Positions 47,453-57,960 of a stretch of 64,000 nucleotides of DNA are shown piece by piece. How positions within the stretch are numbered: the stretch's first letter is position 1; the number at the start of each line of letters is the position of its first letter. Source of the DNA: Epiperipatus broadwayi. Its lineage: Eukaryota; Onychophora; Udeonychophora; Euonychophora; Peripatidae. The notes beneath the pieces were generated by a model that saw only the letters and a program-made list of their open reading frames with translations, ran no database searches and was not told the origin of the DNA. The stretch spans positions 4,527,911-4,591,910 of the forward strand of contig JAQFVV010012441.1 of NCBI GenBank assembly GCA_028023455.1, read 5' to 3'. The translations under genes and the position numbers were made by a program.

Positions 47453-48673
47453 AATATTGAATATAATTTAGAAATGTAATGCCACACCTTTTCTTTATAT
47501 TAATTTTAACCACATTATGTTTAATTTGACATTACTACTATACAATATTATAAAATTGTTAATATAATTATCAATATTTTGCTTTTTATTTGCCCTAAAC
47601 TTAAATCAGGACAATTGCAATATAAAAACATTTAAATTCTGAAACATGATACTTCAAAAGAGTAAATATTAAAGAATATATTCTGCCCTTTAAATGAAAA
47701 TGTTCTACAGTCATTACAGTTTTTAAAAATATGTACATTTAAATATTTTAAATATTGTTTATTTTCATATCTTATTATGCATTATAACCTAAAATTCTGA
47801 TCAAACATTTGAATACTTTCCATTAAATGAAAACCTTCACATAGAGATTATTACAGATGATGAGTTAGCTTATGGATTTTTAGATAAAAATTGTTTGTAG
47901 TGCTAAAATATAAACTAAGTTCTAAATTATCAGCAACTAAATACAATAATTAATAATTTAAAATTAATGTTGAGTGATAAAAGAATTGTTTGAAGAGAAA
48001 TAAAAGTAATAGATTTGTTCTGATATTTAAAGATGCATATGTTACTAAAATGGAATAGAAATTGATAAATGGAAGTTTAAAAAAAAAAAGATAAATGCTG
48101 CTTACATCTATATATAAAAAATAATGAGAAACAAAAAAGGATGTCAAAATTTATTTTCCAACCACAAAAGTATTTTGTATATTTGTGAGCATTAAATTGC
48201 ATTAAATAGAACACTTATTGGACTGAGATTGATTTTTGGAGGTTGATATTATCATAAAATAACTCAAATAGTGACCATATGGTTATAGAAGTTATTGAGT
48301 TTGAGTAAATTTATTGTTCAGATTATCTTAATTTTGTAAATGTATTAATTTCAGATTAAACAAGTGACAACTACAATATAGCATCATGTAAATTAGAGAA
48401 TGGTATACTATTTATAATTTATAAATATTATCAAAAGTTTTTGTAAAAATATGTTCATTTATTAGTGACATATTAAAAAGAATTGATCAGGTTATGATGG
48501 AGGACTGTGAAATCTTTTGAAATAACTGTCTCATGAATTTAGTGGTGGGTGGATTTGTTTGCAATTTGATGTTGGTGGAGATTGAGGATTATATTACCCA
48601 ATTGTTGGCCAGAAATTATAAATTATTGATAAAAGACATACTGATGATGTAGTGTATATAATCTTAGAACTTT
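47453..48673. other. AT-rich sequence, no gene seen
   Basis: A 65-codon minus-strand frame (47950-48147) has no domain. Nothing else supported. Confidence 0.5.
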
Positions 48674-48864
48674 CATATATATTGCTTATAATAACTCCTC
48701 TCATATATACTTTAATGCAAAAAAATTTTTTAATAAAACTTCTTTATTTTCCTGATGGTTTCGACTATCCAGCAGTCTTCATCAGGAAAATAAACAAGTT
48801 TTATTAAAAAAAAGTTTTGCATTAAAGTATATATGAGAGGAGTTATTATAAGCAATATATATAT
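48674..48864. mobile_element. Foldback element E with hammerhead-like centre
   Basis: Arms of about 82 bp (48674-48756 and 48779-48864) share tataataactcctctc/gagaggagttatta, tttaatgcaaaa/ttttgcattaaa and cctgatg/catcagg. The unpaired centre plus inner arms form a hammerhead-like sequence on the minus strand. The 3' terminal layout (HHR then aataaa-type A/T-rich tail) is as in PLE ends, but no coding remnant is present. Confidence 0.72.
48755..48789 (-). ncRNA. Hammerhead-like ribozyme motif in foldback E
   Basis: Minus strand: CTGATGA (48779-48785), stem II GACT/AGTC with loop gctggat, GAAAC (48758-48762), then an ATC triplet. Stem I could be ttttc with gaaaa but needs a two-base offset. 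Core and stem II are perfect; overall fold is plausible, not certain. Confidence 0.55.
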
Positions 48865-49102
48865 GAATATATGAAAAAATGCAAATAAGATAAAGGAGAA
48901 CAATAAGAGTATATACTTCTTAAAACTTTAATAGAAAATATGTTTAAATGTTTAAAATAAGAATTCAAGTGCCTAGTGTATGACTGAATATGAAAATGAG
49001 CAATGCTTCAAATAAATAAATGTGTTTCTAGAAATAGCAATGAATTTGATTATAAAATAATCCTCACTATCAATTGTTATTCAGCATTAATGAATATATA
49101 TA
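48865..49102. other. AT-rich sequence, no gene seen
   Basis: No supported feature. Confidence 0.45.
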
Positions 49103-50171
49103 TACACCTGGGTCTCTTTTTACATGGAATTATTTAACACGATTTTGAAGTTACGTGATTTGTGTTTCACCGGAAGTCGAACTCCGATATTGTGCTATTA
49201 CTTTAAATAATAAATTTCGCACACTTATGTTATATTGAAAGTAATAGCACATTATTGTAATTCAACTTTCAACTTAGTAATTTCAATATTTTCAGTGCTT
49301 TATAATAGTAAGATTTTATGCAATAATGAAATTAAAATCATGATTTCCACATTTTATGTATACACACATTAAATTTTACAAGATTATAATGTAAATTTGT
49401 TCAAACATTGTGCGTGTTAATTTTGCATTTTAAATCACATTCTGTTTTTGCTTTTTAAAAAAGAACGTAATCAATTATTAATCATTTAGTGTCCACAAGT
49501 TTATTTTTAAAAGGTCAGTAATAGCAGTGGGCACAATTAAATTTGACAATTAAAAATTAAAATCTGATTTTTAATTGTAATTAACAATTTAAAAATTACT
49601 TACAGTGACTTAAAATAATGTGATGTGAAATTTGATTTTTAAACAGAATTGAAAATTAAAGACAAAAATAAGAATTTAATTTTTAGTTGTTAGTTTCATA
49701 AACAATTAATAAAATCATTGTCTCAAAGATTAATTACTAATTACGTTGTCACCAGAAAACCACTGACTCAACATGAGTGTGAAGTTGACGCTAGTTGTTT
49801 GCAAACGTGTTTTTCGGCAAATAGCTATAATAATTAAAACGTGTATAAAAAATGTAAATTACTTTACTGTAAATTATGCATAAAAATATATTATTTTGAA
49901 TAAAATTAAATATTATAGTTAAAAAAAGTTTGTCTTGTATCAATTTTTTTCAAATTTGAAATTTTTTATTAGTCATATTTTATTTCCTTATTTTTTTTTT
50001 GCGTGAATTTTAAAGTAATTTTATGTTGGTGCTTTGCGTTTATGCGAATTTTGAAAAATCACAGATGGCATCCCCCCTTTTTCAATGTAAGTTACATCTA
50101 TTTTTGTGCGATTTTGTTTTCGCGGGTTTTCTGAGGAACCTATCTATTGCGTAAAACGAGACTCAGGTGTA
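49103..50171. mobile_element. pogo/Tigger-like non-autonomous element, TA target duplication
   Basis: The element 49105-50169 (1065 bp) starts cacctgggtctctttttac and ends with the inverse of cacctgagtctcgttttac, giving about 19-bp inverted termini with two mismatches, flanked by TA on both sides (inside longer TA tracts). The terminus and the sub-terminal gcgtaaaacgag / cgcgggttttctgagg sequence resemble pogo/Tigger (Tc1/mariner superfamily) ends. The interior is AT-rich with stops in all frames and no DDE transposase, so it moved by a transposase supplied in trans. Confidence 0.75.
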
Positions 50172-50179
50172 TATATATA

Positions 50180-50275
50180 TATTAAAAACCAGTCAACTTT
50201 TAGACAATCTTAATATCAATAACAATCAACACTTTCAAGCTGTTGTCAAGGCAACCTCCTTTTAACAATAAAGGT
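50180..50275 (+). repeat. Dispersed repeat Q, copy 2
   Basis: tttagacaatcttaatatc, aataacaatcaaca and gttgtcaaggcaac (about 50242-50255) followed by aataaagg match 43806-43895 and 63855 on. It directly follows a (TA)n tract, as does the copy near 63840. Confidence 0.55.
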
Positions 50276-52085
50276 GGAATCCCACCTTTACTAATGATCT
50301 AATATACTTATATAGACACTAAAGATTGCAACTTTACCACAAAGATTGGAATTATTGATATAAAAAAGTATATTGGTAATATCCATTGATTTTGATTAAC
50401 TGTTGATGGTGGCAAGGGTTTAGAATAATTAAATTGCATAGATCCAAGGAGGCTATTGTGTATATAAATATGTAATTTTAAAATTAAGAAAATTCAACTT
50501 CACTTAATTAAAATCATGATTAGCTGTTTTAAAACTTAAAACTATTGATGAATGTTGGTTATATATTGAAATTATTTCAGAAGGTATAATTCATTGCTTT
50601 TTTAAAATTATTTAAATTTAATTAAAAATTATATTTATGCATATATAAATATAAATATCTTAATACTTTTTTAAAATATTGATTTTTTTTTTCATTTTAT
50701 AAACTGCAAGTATATCTCATAACCAGTATGGAAATTTCAAGTTATTATGTCCAAAAATAGCACTTTTAAAAATAATATTAGTTCTCAATAATACAGCTTT
50801 TCAAGTTGATTTACCCAACAGCAGTTTCAATTTTTAAAACATATTCATCGCCAATAGAAATTGTAACATTTTAAAGTGAGTGAAGTCTTTGTAAGTAAAT
50901 TTAAAAGTGCTAAATTTCAAGAAAACTTACAATCCTTAAAAATTTAATAATAATTCAACTTTTAAATATTAATAAAATCAAAATTAATCGAGATAGTTTT
51001 AACAGCAAAAAGGTCACATGAAGAATTGCATTTACTTATTTTTTCAAAAGAAATATCATAAATATATATATATTCAACGTAAATATACATCTATATAGCA
51101 AATTGATGAAGATAATAGTTGCAAATAAATATGAGTTTTGATTTTCCTTAATGTAAGTAATAAGGAATAAATAAAATTAAGATTGACTATTATAATGAAA
51201 AGCTAAGTTAATTAAAGTAGTTTTTGAGATTTTATATCATCATAAGCATGTTCAGATATTAGCAATCGACATCTGAATGGAACTCTCTCAAAGATTCATC
51301 CAACTTTTCTGATAATTTCGAAAAAAACATTCTTATTTCCACCTAACACAAGGTATTTTTTAAAATCTTTTACAATCTCTAGGAATCTACTTTAAGACTT
51401 TTTTAAAACCATCAAGAAACAAATATATCTCAGCTTCATTTTAGCTTATTAAATTTTTCAGGGATGTAATTGTTTGTTGTTTATTTTCTCATAATTTTAA
51501 TTCACTTTTGAACTTGTTTTATTATTATTACTATATATGGTAATCATTTAGGATGGGCGCAGGGTATTTTGTATTCACCCAGGGGAACCAACAAATTACT
51601 CCTAAAATGTCAAGCTATAAATGAAACAAATTCTTTGTAATAAAATTAAATAAAAGTAATGTTAGGAATATTTTTATTAAAATAATACAATTGACATATA
51701 ATAAACTTTTGAAATTTTAATAAACAAGTAGGAGCATTTCCTATTCACCCTTTAAAAATATTAATATAAAAGTTGCTATTTTAAATGAAGAAGATTTTTT
51801 TATATACACTTTTTATTTCACTTGTTATGTTTATTACAAAGCTAAAATAATAAAAATAAATAGGTATTTTGTTACTTTCTTAATAAAAATCAATCCCTTT
51901 GATAAAAAAAAGATCGAATTGATTAATATTTCTTACCCTCTGCTGACTGTTGTAAGTACTGAAGACAATCTCTTTTATATACAAAGAGGACTAATGAGAA
52001 GGTGATTCATTTTCTTATTATAGTATTTTAATGTACTGAGATGGCAGTATGCTTTATTTACTATAACAGCACTTAAAAACAAGTG
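50276..52085. other. AT-rich sequence, no gene seen
   Basis: No protein motif or RNA gene recognised. Confidence 0.5.
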
Positions 52086-52095
52086 TTCTTAATGA

Positions 52096-52590
52096 TATAT
52101 ATATATATATTGAATACCTTCACAATTTCATGATGAGTGATAAGTTTTTCATGCGTGCTCAATCTTATTATTACTTGATATAATAGTTTTTCATTAAACC
52201 CTTAGCCTTAATAAAGATGAATGGTATTTTATTGAAACATCAGAAATTTAATCAAAAATATAATACATATTAAAACCTAAATTAGACTTTATTTATATAT
52301 ATATAATGCAGTATTGAAAAAAAGATTAAAGGAACATGAATTGTTATACAAGCTGTGTGAAAAGTAAAAATAATATCGATTTAATGACTGCTTCAGTTTT
52401 CTCGAATTATGACAGGACATGTAAATATAAATTTAAATTTGATATTGAAAATGTTAAAATTATCATGAAGAGGAAACCATAATAACAAAAAAATTAAGGT
52501 GGCAATTTTAATAAATAGAAATAAAATAAATATAATTAATAGACAAGCTACTAACAATAAAATTCAGGATTCCTGGGATTTGAGTTGATG
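52096..52590 (+). mobile_element. PLE-F: degenerate Penelope-like 3' end
   Basis: (TA)n at about 52096-52111 is followed by a PLE tail-like segment with a decayed ribozyme 3' half (attgaaacatcag, 52233-52245). A second TA run (52288-52304) leads into the GIY-YIG remnant 52308-52588. A tail fragment followed by a truncated body is again the tandem pseudo-LTR-like order. Confidence 0.55.
52308..52588 (+). pseudogene. GIY-YIG endonuclease remnant (PLE-F)
   Basis: Starts within the domain: AVLKKRLKEHELLYK, then a stop, then NNIDLMTASVFSNYDRTCKY and KFKFDIENVKIIMKRK. A frameshift is followed by KIKVAILINRNK, NIINRQATNNKIQDSW and DLS before TGA 52586-52588. Alignment with PLE-D (KRIKEHKLLYK; TESVFYDHDRNCSF; INRQSANVKINELWD) is clear through the whole length. 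The GIY and YIG motifs are lost because the insertion is 5'-truncated at the TA tract. Nonfunctional. Confidence 0.72.
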
Positions 52591-52798
52591 AAATTTGCTT
52601 TCATTATGTTTTTGAATTTAATGGCAGGTAGGAGAGTTGAGGAATTAATCAGAAGTACTTCTGTAGATGGAAAGATTCTATATAATAGTTAATTACCATT
52701 ATATTTATTATTTTTATTGTTATTACTATATAAAATTACCCCAAATCCAAAATTCATGCTTCTATTACACACCCCCTCTACTCACACATCTATCATCA

Positions 52799-53090
<292 letters not shown>

Positions 53091-53960
53091 ATACAAAAAT
53101 TAGTAACAGATTTTGGGAACAACTGTGTAGAATCTTGTATTTTATAATGATTCTAAAGTTATGGCAAAATAATATTTGCTTTTAACTGGATAAAACAATT
53201 ATTAGAAAGTTATTGCAAAAGCTATCATTAATTATAATAGAGATTTTACTCAGGAAAACAGTCATTCCAGGATATGTAATGATATGTTTGACTATTTTCA
53301 CCATCTAAAATTAATTGCTAAATGTCCTAATAAAAATTCAAATTTCACTCATTCTTTTAAAGTAGATTGTAATAGCACGTTTTCTCGTATTTGATACAAT
53401 ATGTCGAGTGATATTATTCTCCTCTACTTTAGGCATTTTAACATGATGAATGTATAAACCATATAGAAATTAAGCCTGGAGTTTTTATATTTGTGAGTAC
53501 TGAATTTAATGTAATGTTTTAAGTACTGTATTACTTCAATTTTAAGTAACCCCTGAATTTAAGCTGCAGTAGGATTTTAAGCTTGTATATTTGAAAAAAA
53601 AAAAACTAAAAATAATTTTATAATATGTAAACTATTGAAAAATAAGAGTCATTTTTATTTACTTAAATATGAACTAATAAAACATTTTTTTAAAATTTAG
53701 CATCATATGTAGACCATTTTTCCACCTTTAATGCACATGGGTAATAAAAAAATTCAAAATTCAAATACATCCTGATATCAGGTGATTCTATATAGCTGTT
53801 GTCAATGATTGTAACACTACCCAAATCTGAATTTAGTTCAGTCCCATATGGCTATTTAAGTTAGACAGCTGGATTGGAAGACATATGGATGTCTGAAAAT
53901 TTCAGATCTTTTACTTAATAGTCAGACATTAGGTAAAGTTCTGGGCTTGTTCTGGTATTT
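53091..53960. other. AT-rich sequence, no gene seen
   Basis: No supported feature. Confidence 0.45.
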
Positions 53961-54110
53961 TTAATCGAATACTTGAACATCCTGCCACCTCACTAACAAC
54001 ACCAGAAGCAGAACCTGATCTGGGGTTGATTTTGTGAGTTCTCTCTCTCTCTATATATATATATAGAGAGAGAGCTCACAAAATCAACCCCAGACCAATT
54101 CCTGCTATAT
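53961..54110. repeat. Module X inverted pair around (GA)n/(TA)n
   Basis: Minus-strand module X (about 53965-54048, containing caccagaagcag and ggggttgattttgtgag) faces a plus-strand partial copy (54070-54104, gctcacaaaatcaacccc) across ctctctct-(TA)n-gagagaga (54041-54072), making a perfect GA/TA/TC hairpin. A third copy lies at 54907-54970. Confidence 0.72.
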
Positions 54111-54188
54111 ATATATATATATAATTAATGGTAAATGCAATATTATAGTCTAAATTCTTTTGTAGCGCTTTTGATTACATGATAATCC

Positions 54189-54195
54189 TCGTCAG
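54189..54195 (-). ncRNA. Hammerhead-like motif, PLE-C left arm
   Basis: Minus strand CTGACGA (54189-54195), then stem II gatta/taatc and aaaagcgct. GAAA appears as AAAA, so it is probably inactive. The mark covers only the core element. Confidence 0.4.
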
Positions 54196-54271
54196 CTTTA
54201 ACTGAATTTCAAATTTTTTAAATTTAATGTTACATATATTTCCATGAGCTGTGTATGGCCATATTTGCAAC

Positions 54272-54547
54272 TTATATATTAATAACATCATTCTTATATT
54301 TATCGATTAATATTGCCATTTTAATTTTCCTCTTTTTATGATTTCTTTCTTCCATTAATATTTTTATTTCATTATTATTAAATGTAAACTTATAATTACA
54401 AGTTTTTTCATGGTCAAAGAATACTGAAGCTGTATTAAATTGACTATTTACATTATTTTTAATTTGATTATATAATAATTGATGCTCCTTCAATCTTTTT
54501 TCCACAGAACATCTACATGAAATCTGATAAATAACGTAAATAGTCAA
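54272..54547 (-). pseudogene. GIY-YIG remnant with internal deletion (PLE-C)
   Basis: Minus frame of 91 codons: YVIYQISCRC is followed immediately by SVEKRLKEHQLLY, so the segment that should contain YIGES is deleted in frame. The rest, FDHEKTCNYKFTF, IKILMEERNHKKRKIK, and ILIDKYKNDVI, is well conserved with PLE-D. The mirror plus-strand copy at 54550-54716 contains only TCNYKFTF to AIHSSW. Nonfunctional nuclease. Confidence 0.75.
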
Positions 54548-54549
54548 AA

Positions 54550-54716
54550 CTTGTAATTATAAGTTTACATTTAATAATAATGAAATAAAAATATTAAAGG
54601 AAGAAAGAAATCATAAAAAGAGGAAAATTAAAGAGGCAATATTAATTGATAAATATAAAAATGATGTTATTAATAGGCAAGTTGCAAATATGGCCATACA
54701 CAGCTCATGGAAATAT
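54550..54716 (+). pseudogene. GIY-YIG C-terminal fragment (PLE-C, mirror arm)
   Basis: Plus frame: CNYKFTFNNNEIKIL, RKIKEAILIDKYKNDVI, NRQVANMAIHSSW. It begins abruptly at the mirror centre and is nearly identical to the complement of 54272-54420, differing by a few substitutions. A half-domain only. Confidence 0.72.
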
Positions 54717-54771
54717 ACTGTACATAACATTAAGTTTAAAAATTTTTAAATTCAGTTAAAGCTGATGAGGA

Positions 54772-54800
54772 TTACCACATAATCAAAAGTGCTACAAAAG
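54772..54800 (+). ncRNA. Hammerhead-like motif, PLE-C right arm
   Basis: CTGATGA (54772-54778), stem II gatta/taatc around ccaca, then AAAA in place of GAAA. Same motif as the left arm; likely decayed. Confidence 0.42.
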
Positions 54801-54834
54801 AATTTAGACTATAAAATTGCATTTACCGTTAATT

Positions 54835-54970
54835 TATATATATATATATTATAATGGGTATTGTATTTTACACACACACACATATATATATACAGAGAGA
54901 GAGAGAGCTCACAAAATCAACCCCAGACCAGTTTCTGCTTCTGGTGTTATCAGTGAGGTACCAAGATATT
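54835..54970 (+). repeat. (TA)n, (CA)n, (GA)n and module X copy 3
   Basis: TA run 54835-54851, (CA)n 54870-54881, (GA)n 54893-54907, then module X ctcacaaaatcaacccc through cttctggtgttatcagtgag. Confidence 0.7.
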
Positions 54971-54989
54971 CAAGCATTAAAAAATTCAA

Positions 54990-57515
54990 TATGACTATAT
55001 AAAATATAAATAAAATCTTTGCTATATCCAGCTTAAGGCATTTTCCTCTATCTTGAGTAGAAACCTCATTATAATCACATTACAGTAACATTCCCTTGTG
55101 AATAGCCAATTTTCCACAAATGATGAATACTCATACAATTACATTGTTTATTCAATAGATTGTCTGTAATATTTGATATGTATATATATTAACAGTAGTA
55201 ATGAAAGAAAATTAAAAAAAATAATGGTTGCATATTAATTTTTTTAATATAATAACTTGGATAAATTATATAGCATTATATAAATTATATGTAAATTATA
55301 TAAACTGCTTATGAGTTTGTCAACCTTTATGTCTTTAGGATGAATTTGCACTTTGTTACTTTCTAGTTCTGCAAATATAAATGGGTAAAACAAATACATT
55401 TAAGCCTTTTGTTAACTTTGAAACAATATATTAATTATAATGCATGGTATCACATCCACTTAGCTCTTAAGTTATTAATAAAGGTTAAAATAAGTTCTTT
55501 CTATAATTCAAACTTTTTCACTAGAAAGTTATTCTCAGTGAACTAGTTATATTTTTCGATTCATCATCTAATCTTTAAGTATTAGAAAATACTATATATT
55601 TTGTGAAAAATCACTTTAACTTTTATTTATCCACGGTACACGTTATGATAATACATGCCATCTTTTGATTAGAGTGTTATTCTGCAGATTTAGTTCAAAT
55701 CCATCCATATTTGTACTAGTTTCCCAATTATAATTCCATGTTACAGCTTGCATAAAGCTTGAACATAGAGAATGATGTTATAAACAATACCTAATCTTTC
55801 ATAATTAAACATCAAAAATATGCTGAAGTGAGGTTAAAATGGCAATACATACTATGTATTTTTTACCATAAGTAACATAAACAAACAATAAATATCAATC
55901 CAAACACCCCACCATCATGAATATACATATTATGAGGGTTTGAATTAAACAATGACATGTGATCACATGTTAAAATTTTAACTGACTTTGGATGTTATTA
56001 TCTATAATATTATACTCTTTGCAAATTCCTATGATGAACCAAATTAATCCTGTGATAACTTAAATAATAAATTGGGGGAGGGGAATCTTTTTGCTGCTTT
56101 ATCCCCACAAGAAATAAAAACATCCACTCCTATTAATGAAAAAAAAAAAAACAGTTACAAATATTTCTATCATAAAAGCCTAAAACAGTATTTACAACTA
56201 TATAAGCGCCCCTCTTAGGCCTTTCTAAACTGAACCATATATGCTTTTACAAAAACTTGAAGTGGATACGATTCTGAAGCTCTTAGTTGGTCTGATTCTT
56301 TATTTATTTTCAAGAATCATTATTGGTATTTACTTTTATTTATTTCTCATAATGCAGACATCTTTGCAGTTAATTTACCTGGAACTTAAAATGTATTTTT
56401 TAAAAAATAAAAATAAAATATAACTATCTTTCACAACAGTACATTTTAAGCATTAAGGCAAACTATTTTTGGGTTAGAACAACACATTTCTTGGTATAGC
56501 AGAGAAGAGGCTATATTTTAAACTTTAAGCAAGGTTCATGAAATTAAACTTTTTCTACATGATACATGTAATTGGAAGATAATAGTGATTGATGTTAGAG
56601 AATTAATCAGCCAATTAGAAACAACTATAAACACAAAAGTACATCCTCATCACTGTAATGTGTAAAGAAAGACAATAAGTTTCGTTACTTCTGGTCATCC
56701 TTCTTGCTTATCCAAAAGATGGATTTCTCTACTAAAAGCAACCAATGAGCATTGCCGAAGTCACTCTTTATTCACTTCTTTTTCTAGACGATTAAAGTTG
56801 AAAGCATCAGTTTAATGACCAGCTACTGATTTATGTTCTGATATAGTGGGACCTAAACTGAACTAATTTGTGTTAAATTGATTTTTAACACTCTTTTATA
56901 AAGATTTTTTGCGATCCTTTTATACTTTTTACGATTTTTTTTTTTACAATTTCAAAAGCTAATCTACTCACCTGCATATAATATATTTTATAAATATCCA
57001 AAACTTTTTAACTCAGTTTTAAAGTTGTATTACTTATTGCTCTTATAAATAATTATTATTTTTTCTTCAATTAATATTTTGCAATAAAAAATATTGTTTT
57101 AAAACTTTACGCAAATTAAAGTAAGTTTGTACGTTTTTAAAATGTTTTTTAACATTTTTCATTTTCTAGTAGTTCTGATAAATGAACGTTTATACCTAAA
57201 TTTTCATTGCTAAATATTACTATTTTCACCAACTGACCAAATTATCTTTATAAACTAACCTATGCATGTGCTTGCAAAATTGCCACTTCCCTGCCCGTCA
57301 ACGACAATAAGTGTGCAATTTTTATTAAACAGCTCTTATAAATCGTGCTAATATACAAAACTTATTTAGTTTATACTATAATCGACAAATACATAAGTAA
57401 AAGTTTATAGAAATTTCAGCCTTCAATCAACTCTAATGATTACTTTTATATTTCTTTTTCCAAAATTAAAGTGTTCTGAAATATAAGTATTTTTAGAAAC
57501 GTATTCTTTTATATA
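54990..57515. other. AT-rich sequence, no gene seen
   Basis: A degenerate box B-like tagttcaaatcc lies at about 55691-55702. CpG is more frequent around 56910-57360. A 60-codon frame (56241-56423) has no domain. No gene supported. Confidence 0.45.
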
Positions 57516-57638
57516 ATATGAACTCAGACTTTCAAGCAACCTTTGACTATCCACACTATCTCATACCACTGATACACATGACCACACATACGTAGAAAAG
57601 ATAATCACCAATATCCATATTTTGTGATGAACCAGCAC

Positions 57639-57650
57639 TCATCAGTTGGT
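57639..57650 (-). ncRNA. Hammerhead remnant, FB copy C left arm
   Basis: Minus strand ACCAA (57646-57650) and CTGATGA (57639-57645) followed by stem II gtgct. GAAA has become AAAA downstream, so likely inactive. Confidence 0.45.
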
Positions 57651-57812
57651 TCATATTATCATCCTCCCCCACATATATATAATCAGTGCTCAGCTTATAT
57701 TAAGAGTTGGAGGTTAGAGCAGATTGAAGCCTGTCTATTAAAGTATAAAGATTTGCTATCTTAATATAAGCTGAGCACTGATTTTATATATATGTGGGAA
57801 ATGATAATCTGG

Positions 57813-57856
57813 ACCAACTGATGAGTGCTGGTTTAGCACGAAATACGTTTATTAGT
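57813..57856 (+). ncRNA. Hammerhead ribozyme, FB copy C right arm
   Basis: ACCAA (57813-57817), CTGATGA (57818-57824), perfect stem II GTGCT/AGCAC (57825-57839) with loop GGTTT, GAAA (57840-57843), a short stem III, and stem I 3' strand ttagt (one mismatch from TTGGT). Best-preserved member of the FB family. Confidence 0.68.
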
Positions 57857-57960
57857 GATTATTTATCTTTTCTACATGTGCATGGTCATGTGTATCAGTA
57901 GTATGAGATAGTGTGGATAGTTGAAGGTTGCTTGAAAGTCTGAGTTTAAATCCCCTATAT

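Larger units (their letters stand above)
54150..54830. mobile_element. PLE-C: head-to-head inverted PLE 3' ends
   Basis: 54150-54540 (minus) and about 54550-54820 (plus) are mirror copies of a PLE 3' end (GIY-YIG C-terminus, tail, hammerhead-like core), flanked by (TA)n at 54105-54123 and 54835-54851. The mirror centre is near 54545. The outer module X copies (54070-54104 and 54907-54970) enclose it. Confidence 0.75.
57520..57960. mobile_element. Foldback element FB, copy C
   Basis: Arms 57524-57668 and 57795-57958 correspond to those of copy B (actcagactttcaagcaacc outer ends; ttggtc/gaccaa; (TA)n-cccacat inner ends). The centre holds a second, nested inverted repeat cagtgctcagcttatatta / taatataagctgagcactg (57683-57701 and 57763-57781) around a 60-base unique loop. 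No target duplication is clear. Confidence 0.75.

Noticed and set aside
55640-55705. tRNA-like box B tagttcaaatcc considered as a tRNA gene
   Set aside because: No box A at proper spacing and no acceptor stem.
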